Positions 1-8,433 are shown, counted from the stretch's first letter. The stretch: DNA of 64,000 nucleotides from Faecalicatena contorta (GCF_021531895.1 NZ_JAFBIX010000002.1:1-64000), one strand, 5' to 3'. Numbers and translations are program-made. Notes: generated from the sequence alone by a model not told the origin.

Positions 1-120
1 CAAATGCCGGGAACTGTTAAATCTGGCTCTTTCCAGATGCTGTCAATCAACAAATGTGATAATTGTTAGGGGAAAGCTTCTTAATGCAAAATTTACTCTT
101 GACAAGAGGTCACTTCATAA

Positions 121-300
121 CAGCGAGAGGAGTTTTATAAGAAACTAGCTCAGAAATATCCTTCTTGTCTATGCAAAGATCTGCTTAAACATGACATATC
201 TCAGTCGGGAGAATTTGAAAAAGTTCTGAAGTCAGGATTACTTTTTGATTTTTGTCCATTACTGGTTTCTGATATTATAGAGATTTTACAAGAGATATAA
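121..300 (+). pseudogene. C-terminal remnant of a C_GCAxxG_C_C family protein
   Basis: An open frame runs from just after an in-frame TAA (118-120) to TAA at 298-300 and has no start codon. Its translation, with KYPSCLCKDLLKHDIS followed by FDFCPLLVSDIIEIL, resembles the C-terminal part of C_GCAxxG_C_C redox proteins, where a Cys-(R/K)-(D/E)-Leu-Leu element is followed by a CPxLV helix. The Gly-rich N-terminal half is absent. A second frame at the window edge (from base 2) starts KCRELLNLALS, another echo of the same family. The stretch 1-349 otherwise holds only the ribosome site of the next gene. The family assignment is by eye. Confidence 0.4.
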
Positions 301-349
301 TGTGTGAAGTTTAACAATCGGAAATTGAAAAATATCGGAGGAATCTTAA

Positions 350-805
350 ATGAGTAACCAATCAGTATACACACGTATAAACCAGCAGCTCCGGAACCTG
401 CTTGGTGCAACACCTTATCAGATTACTCAGCTTGCCAATGCATCTGCTCTTCTGGCGCAAAGCCTGGAAGATATTAACTGGGCGGGATTTTATCTTATGG
501 AAGATGGTAAGCTGATTCTAGGGCCATTTCAGGGAAAGGTTGCCTGTATGGAGATCAAGATTGGAAGTGGTGTGTGCGGCACAGCGGTGGCAAGAGATGA
601 GATTATGCTGGTGAGGGACGTGCACCAGTTTCCAGGACATATTGCCTGTGACAGTGCTTCGAATTCCGAGATTGTCCTTCCAATACATAAGAACGGGCAT
701 GTGATAGGGGTGCTGGATATTGATAGTCCGATTCTGGCAAGATTCGATGAAACGGACCGAGAAGGACTAAGTGAATTTGTGAGGATATTAGAGGAGAAGC
801 TATAA
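350..805 (+). CDS. msrC: GAF-domain free methionine-(R)-sulfoxide reductase
   Basis: Predicted cytosolic enzyme of 151 residues that reduces free L-methionine-(R)-sulfoxide with thioredoxin as electron source, repairing oxidised methionine. It is a single GAF domain of the YebR/fRMsr family: DINWAGFYL lies near residue 41, and three cysteines sit at 66 (KVACMEI), 76 (GSGVCGTA) and 100 (GHIACDSAS). Their spacing (10 and 24) is the same as Cys84/Cys94/Cys118 of the E. coli enzyme, so the catalytic set is complete. The start has a clear GGAGG site. It stands alone, between a gene remnant and an amino-acid symporter, and looks monocistronic. Confidence 0.93.
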   Translation: MSNQSVYTRINQQLRNLLGATPYQITQLANASALLAQSLEDINWAGFYLMEDGKLILGPFQGKVACMEIKIGSGVCGTAVARDEIMLVRDVHQFPGHIACDSASNSEIVLPIHKNGHVIGVLDIDSPILARFDETDREGLSEFVRILEEKL

Positions 806-809
806 AAAT

Positions 810-887
810 ATGAAAACTTGTTTATGCTGTGGAGAGAAAATCTGTAAAGTAATCATAGGTGGCTGTTCTACGGGGCTAAAAGTGTAA
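810..887 (+). CDS. possible 25-residue Cys-rich small ORF
   Basis: Four bases after the msrC stop an ATG opens a 25-residue frame with four early cysteines (start MKTCLCCGEKICK) and a Gly-Gly-Cys later. GAGGAG lies at 791-796, a rather long 13 bases upstream. I know no family for it. It could be a chance ORF in the 282-base gap before the symporter gene, where I see nothing else definite. Confidence 0.2.
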   Translation: MKTCLCCGEKICKVIIGGCSTGLKV

Positions 888-1087
888 TAGAGGGAGCGTT
901 AAATATACATATAGGACGGGCAAATAATGATTCTGTTCAACTCATCATGGAATTCTTCAAATAAATAGCCATTGTAGAATTATGCAGATTATGTTCAGAT
1001 TTTGCTAAGCAAATGTCGCATTTATTGAACCTTATCTATAAGAGTGATAGATTGAATCTATAATAAATCTATAGAAGGGGGAATATT

Positions 1088-2476
1088 ATGTTATCCGTTG
1101 TACAAACAATTAATGCCTATCTTTCAGATTACATTCTGGTATTTCTTCTTGTAGCTGTAGGATTATGGTATTCTATCAAAACAAAGTTTGTTCAGGTTCG
1201 GTATCTTGGGGCAGGACTGAAAAAAATCTTTGGTGATTTGTCATTCAAGGGTGGAAAACATGGTGGAGGAATGAGCTCATTTCAAGCCGTGGCAACAGCG
1301 ATTGCAGCTCAGGTAGGAACGGGCAATATTGTAGGATCTGCAGGAGCTATCCTTACAGGTGGACCGGGAGCAATCTTCTGGATGTGGATAATCGCTTTTC
1401 TTGGAATGGCGACAATCTACGCAGAAGCAACGCTTGCCCAGAAGACAAGGATTACAGATGCAGATGGAAATATCCAGGGAGGTCCGGTATACTACATAAC
1501 TACTGCTTTTAAAGGTGGACTCGGAAAGTTTCTGGCAGGATTTTTTGCAATTGCCATTATTCTTGCGCTTGGCTTTTTCGGTTGTATGGTACAGTCGAAT
1601 TCCATTGGTTCTACTATTGAAACGGCATTCGGTATTCCGTCATGGATCGTGGGAGTTGTATTGGTCATCATCTGTGCGTTTATCTTCATGGGCGGTGTAG
1701 ATCGTCTGGCATCCGTCACAGAAAAACTGGTTCCGATTATGGCGGCTGTCTTTCTGCTGGGTGCACTTGGGGTGTTGATCGTTCGTATTAAATATGTACC
1801 AGCGACATTTGCCATGATTTTCAAGTATGCTTTTGCACCGCAGGCAATTATTGGCGGCGGAGTTGGAGCAGCCCTGAAGGTAGCGGTGAGTCAGGGAGCA
1901 AAGAGAGGACTTTTTTCCAATGAAGCCGGTATGGGTTCTACGCCTCATGCACATGCACTTGCTCAGGTAAAGACACCGCATGAACAGGGGACGGTTGCTA
2001 TGGCAGGTGTATTTATTGATACATTTGTTGTATTGACACTGAATGCACTGGTAATCATCTCCACATTGTATACGGCAGACGGTCCTTTGGCAGGAGGATA
2101 TACAGGTTCCGTGGTAGATTCTCTCAATAAGGCTAACCTGGCACAGACAGCGTTCGGAGTCGTATACGGAGAAAAAATAGGTGCAGCATTTGTAGCAGTA
2201 TGTTTGTTCTTCTTCGCTTTCTCAACGATTCTTGGATGGAATCTGTTTGCCAAGATTAATGTTAATTATCTCTTTGGCACAAAAGCAACGAAGCCATTTA
2301 TGCTGATCGCGCTGGTGTTTATTTACCTGGGAACGGTAGCATCTAATGATCTGGTATGGGAACTTTCGGATATGTTCAACCAGTTGATGGTACTGCCAAA
2401 TGCTATTGCACTGTTTGCATTGACGGGGATGGTAGTAAAAAGTCTTGGCAGTATAACTTCCAAGAATAAAAAGTAG
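1088..2476 (+). CDS. Sodium:alanine/glycine symporter (AGCS family)
   Basis: Integral membrane carrier of 462 residues expected to take up alanine or glycine with Na+. The family signature is intact: GGGMSSFQAVATAIAAQVG leads into TGNIVGSAGAI near residues 58-85, and later GLFSNEAGMGSTPHAHA near 275-290. About ten to eleven hydrophobic segments are visible, and the length is typical for AlsT/AgcS proteins. AGAAGGGGG precedes the ATG. It is a single-gene unit closed by the hairpin at 2491-2537. Substrate choice between Ala, Gly and Gln cannot be read from the sequence. Confidence 0.92.
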   Translation: MLSVVQTINAYLSDYILVFLLVAVGLWYSIKTKFVQVRYLGAGLKKIFGDLSFKGGKHGGGMSSFQAVATAIAAQVGTGNIVGSAGAILTGGPGAIFWMWIIAFLGMATIYAEATLAQKTRITDADGNIQGGPVYYITTAFKGGLGKFLAGFFAIAIILALGFFGCMVQSNSIGSTIETAFGIPSWIVGVVLVIICAFIFMGGVDRLASVTEKLVPIMAAVFLLGALGVLIVRIKYVPATFAMIFKYAFAPQAIIGGGVGAALKVAVSQGAKRGLFSNEAGMGSTPHAHALAQVKTPHEQGTVAMAGVFIDTFVVLTLNALVIISTLYTADGPLAGGYTGSVVDSLNKANLAQTAFGVVYGEKIGAAFVAVCLFFFAFSTILGWNLFAKINVNYLFGTKATKPFMLIALVFIYLGTVASNDLVWELSDMFNQLMVLPNAIALFALTGMVVKSLGSITSKNKK

Positions 2477-2490
2477 ACATTCTGAGAGAA

Positions 2491-2537
2491 CAAAAAGCGA
2501 TATTCAGGTATAATGATATGCCGGATATCGCTTTTTG
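2491..2537 (+). terminator. Rho-independent terminator after the AGCS gene
   Basis: CAAAAAGCGATAT pairs with ATATCGCTTTTTG around a 21-base loop. The arms begin with A5 and end with T5, so it can act in both directions. Confidence 0.75.
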
Positions 2538-2566
2538 TTTGCAATAAATTACGTTCTAAGAGAATG

Positions 2567-2619
2567 AAACCATTAATATGATGGTAAAATATATTTACAA
2601 ACAATTAAATTAATGGTTT
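2567..2619. promoter_or_regulatory. Paired inverted repeats upstream of the HTH/HipA-like operon
   Basis: AAACCATTAAT (2567-2577) and ATTAATGGTTT (2609-2619) are perfect 11-base inverted copies whose centres are 42 bases apart (four helical turns). A further ATGGT (2581-2585) makes a local dyad with the first arm. The segment lies just before the ribosome site of the HTH gene, as expected for an autoregulated antitoxin operator. No confident -35/-10 pair was found. Confidence 0.5.
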
Positions 2620-2642
2620 AATAGAAAAAGGAGGGATGCAAT

Positions 2643-3191
2643 ATGAATGAAAAGAATTATATTACTCCAGATGCGGTTGCTGGTGAAGAGATTAAAAATG
2701 TAAGAAACAGTCTGGGACTTACACAAAAAGAATTTGCCAATTTGATTGGCTGTTCCAAACCCACCGTTGAAAGATGGGAGACATCAAGCAGTCCTGTAAA
2801 AGGACCAATCGTGCTTCTGTTACAATATCTGAAAGATGATCCGGGGTATATTCAGAAGATAGAAGTTCCTTCAAAAGCATATCCTCTTAGGCTCTGGTAC
2901 ATGCATGATCAGACAGTATGTACAATTATTGATGTTGATGAGTCAAGACAGAGAATTCGAATTAAAAATTATGCAAAGCATATTATGTTTCGTGCATTTG
3001 GGAAGATAGAGGATCCGGATTATGATATGTATATGGATTTTATAGAATCCAGATGTTTCCCAAGAAGTAGAGATAAGATGAAGCTAATATTACAGGATCT
3101 GGATCTGCCGTTTTATGACCCATTGATGATCATAGAAAAGACGGAAGGAAGGATGGCAGAAGACCATTTCTGGATTCGAATTGAGAGGTAA
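2643..3191 (+). CDS. HTH protein with HipS/HipA-N1-like C-terminal region (candidate antitoxin)
   Basis: A 182-residue protein. Residues about 14-62 form a Cro/MqsA-type helix-turn-helix (LGLTQKEFANLIGCSKPTVERWE, written here in part). Residues about 80-182 have no firm family match, but the pattern RCFPRSRDKMKLIL ... YDPLMIIEKTEGRM ... HFWIRI recalls the small N-terminal subdomain of HipA kinases that is a separate protein (HipS) in HipBST systems. AAGGAGGG precedes the ATG. The next gene follows after three bases and encodes the HipA-like kinase. I infer a DNA-binding antitoxin that also carries the kinase-capping subdomain; the C-terminal comparison is by eye. Confidence 0.7.
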   Translation: MNEKNYITPDAVAGEEIKNVRNSLGLTQKEFANLIGCSKPTVERWETSSSPVKGPIVLLLQYLKDDPGYIQKIEVPSKAYPLRLWYMHDQTVCTIIDVDESRQRIRIKNYAKHIMFRAFGKIEDPDYDMYMDFIESRCFPRSRDKMKLILQDLDLPFYDPLMIIEKTEGRMAEDHFWIRIER

Positions 3192-3194
3192 AAA

Positions 3195-4007
3195 ATGGTT
3201 GAATTATTTGAGCAGGACATGAAAACGAATGACAGACAGTCCTCCAAAGGAAATCAATTAAAATGGAAGAACAGAGGAATCTGGTATAAGGCAGATTATA
3301 CAGGATATGAAGGTCTTGCAGAGTATGTAATCTCCCATTTGCTTGAAAAGTCGACTCTGGATTCTGAGGAATACGTTTTGTATGAATTAGAGCAGATGAA
3401 ATACAAATCCACAGTTTACAATGGGGTAAGAAGCAAGGATTTTTTGCGAGAGGACTGGCAGATTATTACGCTGGAGCGACTTTTTTACAATTATTTTGGA
3501 GAAAGTCTTTATAAAGCAATATATCGGATTACAGATTATGAAGACCGGATGATTTTCCTGGTTGAGCAGATAGAAAGAATTACAGGTCTGAAAGAATTTG
3601 GAAAGTATATGAATAAACTATTTACACTGGATGCTCTTATTCTAAACGAGGATAGACATACACATAATATTGCAGTGCTGATGAATTCGCAAGGTGAGTT
3701 TGCATATTGCCCGATCTTTGACAATGGAGCAGGTCTGTTGTCAGATACGGCTATGGAATATCCTCTTGGTGAAGAAGTAGTGGTATTGATGCAGGATGTC
3801 AAAGCTAAGACGATATGCGAGGATTTTGATGTACAGTTAGATGTTTCAGAGAAATTATTCGGAGAGAATCTGAAGTTTCGTTTTTCGCATAAAGATATGG
3901 AAAATGTAATTGCAAATGTGGATATCTATTCGGAGGAAGAGAAAGGAAGAGTCATGGAGATTCTTCGGTTTCAGATGCGAAAGTACCAATATTTACAACA
4001 AGTATAA
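3195..4007 (+). CDS. HipA/CtkA-like serine/threonine kinase (candidate toxin)
   Basis: A 270-residue protein matching the catalytic part of HipA-like kinases, without the N-terminal subdomain of classical HipA. SSKGNQLKWK at 16-25 corresponds to the Gly-rich nucleotide loop, where HipA-family kinases autophosphorylate on Ser. NEDRHTHN at 151-158 is the catalytic loop with Asp153 and Asn158, and IFDNG at 174-178 supplies the Mg-binding Asp176. All key residues are present. It is co-transcribed with the upstream HTH gene (3-base gap). Family knowledge suggests phosphorylation of a translation factor or tRNA synthetase, but the target is unknown. A start at 3219 is also possible. Confidence 0.78.
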   Translation: MVELFEQDMKTNDRQSSKGNQLKWKNRGIWYKADYTGYEGLAEYVISHLLEKSTLDSEEYVLYELEQMKYKSTVYNGVRSKDFLREDWQIITLERLFYNYFGESLYKAIYRITDYEDRMIFLVEQIERITGLKEFGKYMNKLFTLDALILNEDRHTHNIAVLMNSQGEFAYCPIFDNGAGLLSDTAMEYPLGEEVVVLMQDVKAKTICEDFDVQLDVSEKLFGENLKFRFSHKDMENVIANVDIYSEEEKGRVMEILRFQMRKYQYLQQV

Positions 4008-4043
4008 GAAATAAGCTGTCCTGAGGGAATATTAGAAATAATG

Positions 4044-4078
4044 GCGGAAGCATAGCACAGATAAGGTTATGCTTCCGC
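4044..4078. terminator. Bidirectional hairpin between convergent genes
   Basis: GCGGAAGCATA (4044-4054) pairs perfectly with TATGCTTCCGC (4068-4078). A T-rich stretch follows on the plus strand, and the hairpin separates the kinase gene from the minus-strand transporter gene. Confidence 0.7.
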
Positions 4079-4088
4079 TGATTTATTT

Positions 4089-5042
4089 TTATTGCTCTGT
4101 ATTCATACCCCGTCTTCTTATTCCTGCAAATATAGAACCGGAGATATTATGCCACACACTGAAGATTGCGCCGGGCAGTGTTGCCAGTGGATTGGCCGCA
4201 AAGTTGGCGGTTGCCAGAGACACAGCAAGTCCGCTGTTCTGCATGCTGACTTCGATGGCGATTGCGGTGGTGCGGGAATACTCTACTTTCAACAGCTTGG
4301 CGGCCAGAAGACCGATCCCCATACCGAAGAGGTTGTGGAGCATAACGACACCCAATACGAGAACTCCACAGCTTACAATCTTTTCTGCGTTGTTTGCTAC
4401 GATACCGGAGATGATCATTACAATGGATACGACCGATATTAGCGGCAATATGTCGGAGATCTTCTGAATCTGCTTTCCGAACAGACTGCGCAGCAAGATT
4501 CCCAGAAGCACCGGAATCAGGATTACTTTTACAACGGACAGAACCATCGCCCAGAAGGAGACTTCGACCCAGGCGCCGGCAAGGCCGTATACCAGAAGCG
4601 GCGTCATCAGCGGTGCGGCCAGAGTGGATACGATGGTCATACCTACGGAAAGCGCCACATCTCCGCCGGCAATATAAGTGATTACATTACTTGCGGTGCC
4701 TCCCGGACAGCATCCGACAAGAATGACTCCGATGGCCAGATCCTGCGGCAAGTGGAATACGACTGCCAGAATCCATGCCACAAGAGGCATAACCGTATAT
4801 TGTGCCACGCATCCGATGATGACTTCTTTGGGGCGAGAGAACACGACCTGAAAATCACCCATATGGATGGTCAGCCCCATGCCGAACATGGCAACGCCAA
4901 GAAATACAGAGGTATATCTAGTTGTCCATGCGAATCCGTCCTGCCAGAAAAATGCAAGTACGGAGAAAAAGATAATGATGACTCCAATATACTTCGTCAA
5001 CAGGGAACTTAATTTGCCTATTTTATTCACGATATTTTCCAT
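4089..5042 (-). CDS. panS: Bile acid:sodium symporter family transporter, probable ketopantoate/pantoate importer PanS
   Basis: A 317-residue membrane protein with about nine to ten hydrophobic segments. The BASS/ASBT family core GCCPGGTASNVITYIAGGD is at about 110-128, and QYTVMPLVAW is near 81-90. The family covers bile acids and other organic acids. The gene ends the panE-panC-panS gene set, 3 bases after the panC stop. PanS of Salmonella, a member of this family, imports ketopantoate, so context favours uptake of a pantothenate precursor. The family call is firm; the substrate is an inference from position. Confidence 0.82.
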   Translation of the reverse strand: MENIVNKIGKLSSLLTKYIGVIIIFFSVLAFFWQDGFAWTTRYTSVFLGVAMFGMGLTIHMGDFQVVFSRPKEVIIGCVAQYTVMPLVAWILAVVFHLPQDLAIGVILVGCCPGGTASNVITYIAGGDVALSVGMTIVSTLAAPLMTPLLVYGLAGAWVEVSFWAMVLSVVKVILIPVLLGILLRSLFGKQIQKISDILPLISVVSIVMIISGIVANNAEKIVSCGVLVLGVVMLHNLFGMGIGLLAAKLLKVEYSRTTAIAIEVSMQNSGLAVSLATANFAANPLATLPGAIFSVWHNISGSIFAGIRRRGMNTEQ

Positions 5043-5045
5043 GGC

Positions 5046-5885
5046 TTAAACCTCGTAGCTGAAGTTATCGATCAGACGGGTCTTTCCAATGTAGACTGCC
5101 ATGGCTACCAGTACGTCTTTTTCAACTTTTTCGACCGGCTGCATCGTCAGTGCATCTACCATGGAGACATAGTCGATTCTTGCCAGAGGTTCTGCTTCTA
5201 TGATGGCACGCATCTCTCCAAGGACTTCGCTGGCATTTGCCTGTGGATGGATCACGTCCATTCCGCGGTGGACAGCTTTTGACAGGCAGAGTGCGGCTTT
5301 TCTTTCTTTTGCGTTCAGATAAGTATTTCTGGAGGATTTTGCAAGGCCGTCTTCTTCGCGGACGATCGGGCATCCGACGATCTGGATGTCAAAATTCAGA
5401 TCCTGGACCATTTTCCTGATGATGGCAAGCTGCTGTGCATCCTTTTGCCCAAAATAAGCTTTGTCCGGTGTTACGATATGGAACAGCTTTGACACGACGG
5501 TGCAGACGCCTTTGAAATGAATCGGCCGGGTCTTTCCGCAGAGTGTCTCGGAGAGCAGGTCAATACTTACGAACGCATGTGGGTCATGGTACATCTCTTC
5601 CGGTTCTGGATTGAAGATTAAGTCGGCACCCAGACTTTCGCACAACTCGCTGTCTCGCTTGAGATCACGCGGATAGGCCTCTAAGTCTTCGTTTGGTCCG
5701 AACTGTGTCGGATTGACAAAGTCTGAGACTACAACGATATCATTTTCTTCACGGCATCGTCTGATCAGACTTGCATGTCCCTCATGAAGGAATCCCATGG
5801 TCGGAACCAGTCCGATGCTTTTCCCTTCCTGCTTCCATGCTTTGACCAGTTTTCTGGTTTCTTCCACTGTTTTTGTTACTTTCAT
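5046..5885 (-). CDS. panC: Pantothenate synthetase (pantoate--beta-alanine ligase)
   Basis: Cytosolic enzyme joining pantoate and beta-alanine with ATP through a pantoyl-adenylate, giving vitamin B5. The 279-residue frame has the HIGH-like ATP motif PTMGFLHEGHASL (His34, His37), YFGQKDAQQL and the KSSRN loop near residue 185. I chose the ATG at 5885 because GAGGAG lies nine bases upstream and the translation starts MKVTKTVEETR, as in homologues; the frame is open further upstream but those 22 codons look unlike the family. It is translated just before panS. No panB or panD is in the window. Confidence 0.96.
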   Translation of the reverse strand: MKVTKTVEETRKLVKAWKQEGKSIGLVPTMGFLHEGHASLIRRCREENDIVVVSDFVNPTQFGPNEDLEAYPRDLKRDSELCESLGADLIFNPEPEEMYHDPHAFVSIDLLSETLCGKTRPIHFKGVCTVVSKLFHIVTPDKAYFGQKDAQQLAIIRKMVQDLNFDIQIVGCPIVREEDGLAKSSRNTYLNAKERKAALCLSKAVHRGMDVIHPQANASEVLGEMRAIIEAEPLARIDYVSMVDALTMQPVEKVEKDVLVAMAVYIGKTRLIDNFSYEV

Positions 5886-5951
5886 GTTACATTCTCCTCT
5901 TTCTTGTATGAATTCGAAGATAGCCTCTTGCTGAGTTCGCCTTTGTATCAC

Positions 5952-5993
5952 AAAAAAAGCACCTTCAGGGTATAGTACGACCCTGAAAATGCT
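5952..5993 (-). terminator. Minus-strand terminator/attenuator between panE and panC
   Basis: TTCAGGGT (5964-5971) pairs with ACCCTGAA (5980-5987), extended by AGCA/TGCT outside a two-base mismatch. On the minus strand it is followed by T7. It sits about 150 bases after panE and 67 bases before panC, so it may end panE transcripts or attenuate panC-panS. Confidence 0.7.
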
Positions 5994-6141
5994 GAATGAT
6001 TATATCCTGTGGTATTTCCGGAGTCTTATTTCTTTCAAATATAAGCTCTTTAAATTGCCATGATATGGAATTGTGAAACATTGGTAAATCAGACAGAGTA
6101 TAGTTTTGTTGCCAAATACTATCTCCGCCATCATTATAGAA

Positions 6142-7089
6142 TTATTGTCTGGCCATGTCAATCAATCCCTGATACATTCTTTGGGTTGTTGGAACTGGAA
6201 CATTAAGTTTTTTTGCTTCTCGTACAATATATCCACTGAATGTCTCTAATTCGGACATTTTTCCATTACAGATATCCCGCTGCAGGGAACTGGTGGCATC
6301 TTCCGCAAGCTCGTGGTAGAATCTTCGGATGATAGAATCAATATGAGCCTGTGTTACATGGACGTGCCTGGCTAATGCAACTTGATAAGCTTCATTTACC
6401 AGATCTTCATATTCTTTTGCTTTTACAGGATCGTTCCGAAGCTGGCCGATGGTGTTGTTATAATAGGCAGTTGTGACATTGTATGCGCAGTTTAAGATAT
6501 ATTTTCTCCAGATAGCCTGTTCAATATCAGGAGCAACTTTGTGATCAATATTGGCGCCGGATAAAAGGTCAGATACTGCCTGTACTGCCTGCTGCTGTGC
6601 AGCATCTGCATGAGGAATGCCGATATACAGGTTGGCGAAATCCCCTTGCTGTGTGATGGAGTAATCAGCGTTTGCAAAGGCTACGATATAGATAAGGGAA
6701 TCTACAACAATGCCTTTGTGCAGAATACTTCGGATCCGGTCACCGGGATCTACGCCATTCATAACGGGAATGATCACTGTATGATCGGTTACCGCATGCT
6801 CCATACTGTGGCATACATCTTCCAGAGAGTAATTTTTTACACATACAAAGATATAATCCTGTTCTTCAAGATCTTCAATGGTCGTTACTTTTTCTGGCAT
6901 TACGGTTATCTCTCCATGATAGTCGCTGTGGAGTGTCAGGCCGTTCGTCTGTAAGGATTCCAGACGCTGTCCTCTTGCTGCGAATGTAACATGTGGATAA
7001 TGTTTTCCAAGCATACCGGCCATATATCCACCGACACCGCCGATGCCGATGACTGCAATTTTTTTATTTTCTGTCACTTCTTGATTCAT
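6142..7089 (-). CDS. panE: 2-dehydropantoate 2-reductase (ketopantoate reductase)
   Basis: NADPH-dependent reduction of ketopantoate to pantoate, the step before PanC. The 315-residue protein has the Rossmann motif GIGGVGGYMAG near residues 16-26 and VFVCVKNY/PVMNG family segments. The catalytic lysine is in IWRKYILNC and the conserved glutamate in ELETFSGYIV, equivalent to Lys176 and Glu256 of E. coli PanE. GGGAGGAAGG precedes the ATG. It is transcribed toward panC, with the hairpin at 5952-5993 in between, and divergently from the PfkB-kinase gene. Confidence 0.92.
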   Translation of the reverse strand: MNQEVTENKKIAVIGIGGVGGYMAGMLGKHYPHVTFAARGQRLESLQTNGLTLHSDYHGEITVMPEKVTTIEDLEEQDYIFVCVKNYSLEDVCHSMEHAVTDHTVIIPVMNGVDPGDRIRSILHKGIVVDSLIYIVAFANADYSITQQGDFANLYIGIPHADAAQQQAVQAVSDLLSGANIDHKVAPDIEQAIWRKYILNCAYNVTTAYYNNTIGQLRNDPVKAKEYEDLVNEAYQVALARHVHVTQAHIDSIIRRFYHELAEDATSSLQRDICNGKMSELETFSGYIVREAKKLNVPVPTTQRMYQGLIDMARQ

Positions 7090-7218
7090 ATACCTTCCTC
7101 CCTGTCAATCGATTCATCTGTCATTTATTGTACTACAATGCCGATGTTGATGTACAGAAAAACATGAATTTGCTATATTGTGGAGTTTTTGTTCTTGTAT
7201 GGAAGGTGTATTCCCGAA

Positions 7219-7247
7219 TTGAAAGAAATAAGAATTAATGGTATGAT
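7219..7247 (+). promoter_or_regulatory. SigA promoter for the sugar kinase/sensor operon
   Basis: TTGAAA (7219-7224), 17-base spacer, TATGAT (7242-7247) preceded by TGG (extended -10). Predicted start is near 7254, 40 bases before the kinase ATG. Confidence 0.7.
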
Positions 7248-7295
7248 AAATACATCTTTTATGAAAATAGTTCGTGACAGAAAGTAGGTTGAAAG

Positions 7296-8417
7296 ATGAT
7301 GACAAAGAAAGTAATTGTAGCCGGACATATTTGTCTGGATATTACACCGTTATTCCCAGAGCAAAAGGTTGAGAATATCGCAGATTTTCTGCTTCCGGGA
7401 AGATCAATAGAGACGAAGAATGTGGATGTACATACAGGTGGAGCAGTAGCGAACACTGGACTTGCCATGAAGATTCTGGGGGCCGATGTGTCTCTGATGG
7501 GTAAGGTGGGAGATGATCCATTTGGAGAGATGGTCCTAAGCATATTGAAGAAATATGATGCGGATCAGGGGATGATCGTTGCACAAGGAGAGGCAACGTC
7601 GAGTTCGATTGTCCTGGCAATTCCGGGGATTGACCGGATGTTCCTGCACAATCCTGGCGCGAATCATACATTCCAGCCGGAAGATATTCCAGAGAAGGAC
7701 TTAGAGAAAGCTGCATTATTCCACTATGGATATCCATCGGTCATGGCTTCTATGTACAGAAATGAGGGAAGCGGTCTGGTCAGGATGATGAAGAAGGTTA
7801 AGGAAGCAGGAGTTGCCACCTCACTGGATCTGGCGGTGGTTGATGAGAATTCAGAGGCAGGAAGAGAAGATTGGAATAAGATTCTTAAGAAAGTGATTCC
7901 TTATGTGGATTTCTTCATCCCAAGTGTGGAGGAATTGTGTTTTATGCTTGATCGAAAGCTGTTTGCACAATGGAGAGAAAGAGCAAAAGGAAAAGAGATC
8001 ACTTCTGTGCTGGATATAGAAAACGACGTAAAACCATTGGCTGATCTTTGCATGTCTTACGGAGCGAAAGTATTATTGATTAAGTGTGGAGCGACTGGAA
8101 TGTATTACCGCACAGCTGAGAAGGATGTGCTGCAGCAAGTTGGAACGCGGGTGGAACTGGATCTGGAACAATGGGCTGACAAAGAAGGATTCGAGAAGAG
8201 CTTTGTGCCGGAATGTGTTCTGTCCGGGACAGGCGCAGGTGATACCAGTATAGCAGCATTCCTTACGGCTGTGCTGGAAGGAAGTTCACCTAAGGAGGCT
8301 GTTTCGCTCGCAGCGGCGGAAGGTGCTTCCTGTGTGACTGCATTTGACGCATTGGGAGGAATCCGCACACTGAATGAACTGCGAGAGAAGATTGCAGCAG
8401 GATGGGAAAAATACTAG
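7296..8417 (+). CDS. PfkB-family carbohydrate kinase
   Basis: A 373-residue ribokinase-like fold kinase, expected to phosphorylate a sugar or sugar acid with ATP. GGAVANTGLAMKILGADVSLMGKVGDD is represented near residues 49-74 as the first PfkB signature. SGTGAGDTSIAAF near 309-321 is the second signature, with the anion-hole Gly-Ala-Gly and catalytic Asp. An insert near 215-250 is longer than in ribokinase. Two adjacent ATGs make the start 7296 or 7299. It heads a co-directional run of sugar-sensing and ABC transport genes, so it probably acts on the transported sugar. Confidence 0.85.
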   Translation: MMTKKVIVAGHICLDITPLFPEQKVENIADFLLPGRSIETKNVDVHTGGAVANTGLAMKILGADVSLMGKVGDDPFGEMVLSILKKYDADQGMIVAQGEATSSSIVLAIPGIDRMFLHNPGANHTFQPEDIPEKDLEKAALFHYGYPSVMASMYRNEGSGLVRMMKKVKEAGVATSLDLAVVDENSEAGREDWNKILKKVIPYVDFFIPSVEELCFMLDRKLFAQWRERAKGKEITSVLDIENDVKPLADLCMSYGAKVLLIKCGATGMYYRTAEKDVLQQVGTRVELDLEQWADKEGFEKSFVPECVLSGTGAGDTSIAAFLTAVLEGSSPKEAVSLAAAEGASCVTAFDALGGIRTLNELREKIAAGWEKY

Positions 8418-8433
8418 AAGAGGTAGATAGGAC

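Noticed and set aside
1025-1064. TTGAAC ... TATAAT as the promoter of the AGCS gene
   Set aside because: The spacer is 28 bases, far too long; no convincing promoter found.
5046-5951. Longer panC start at 5951
   Set aside because: The extra 22 residues run toward the leader hairpin and are unlike PanC; a strong ribosome site supports 5885.
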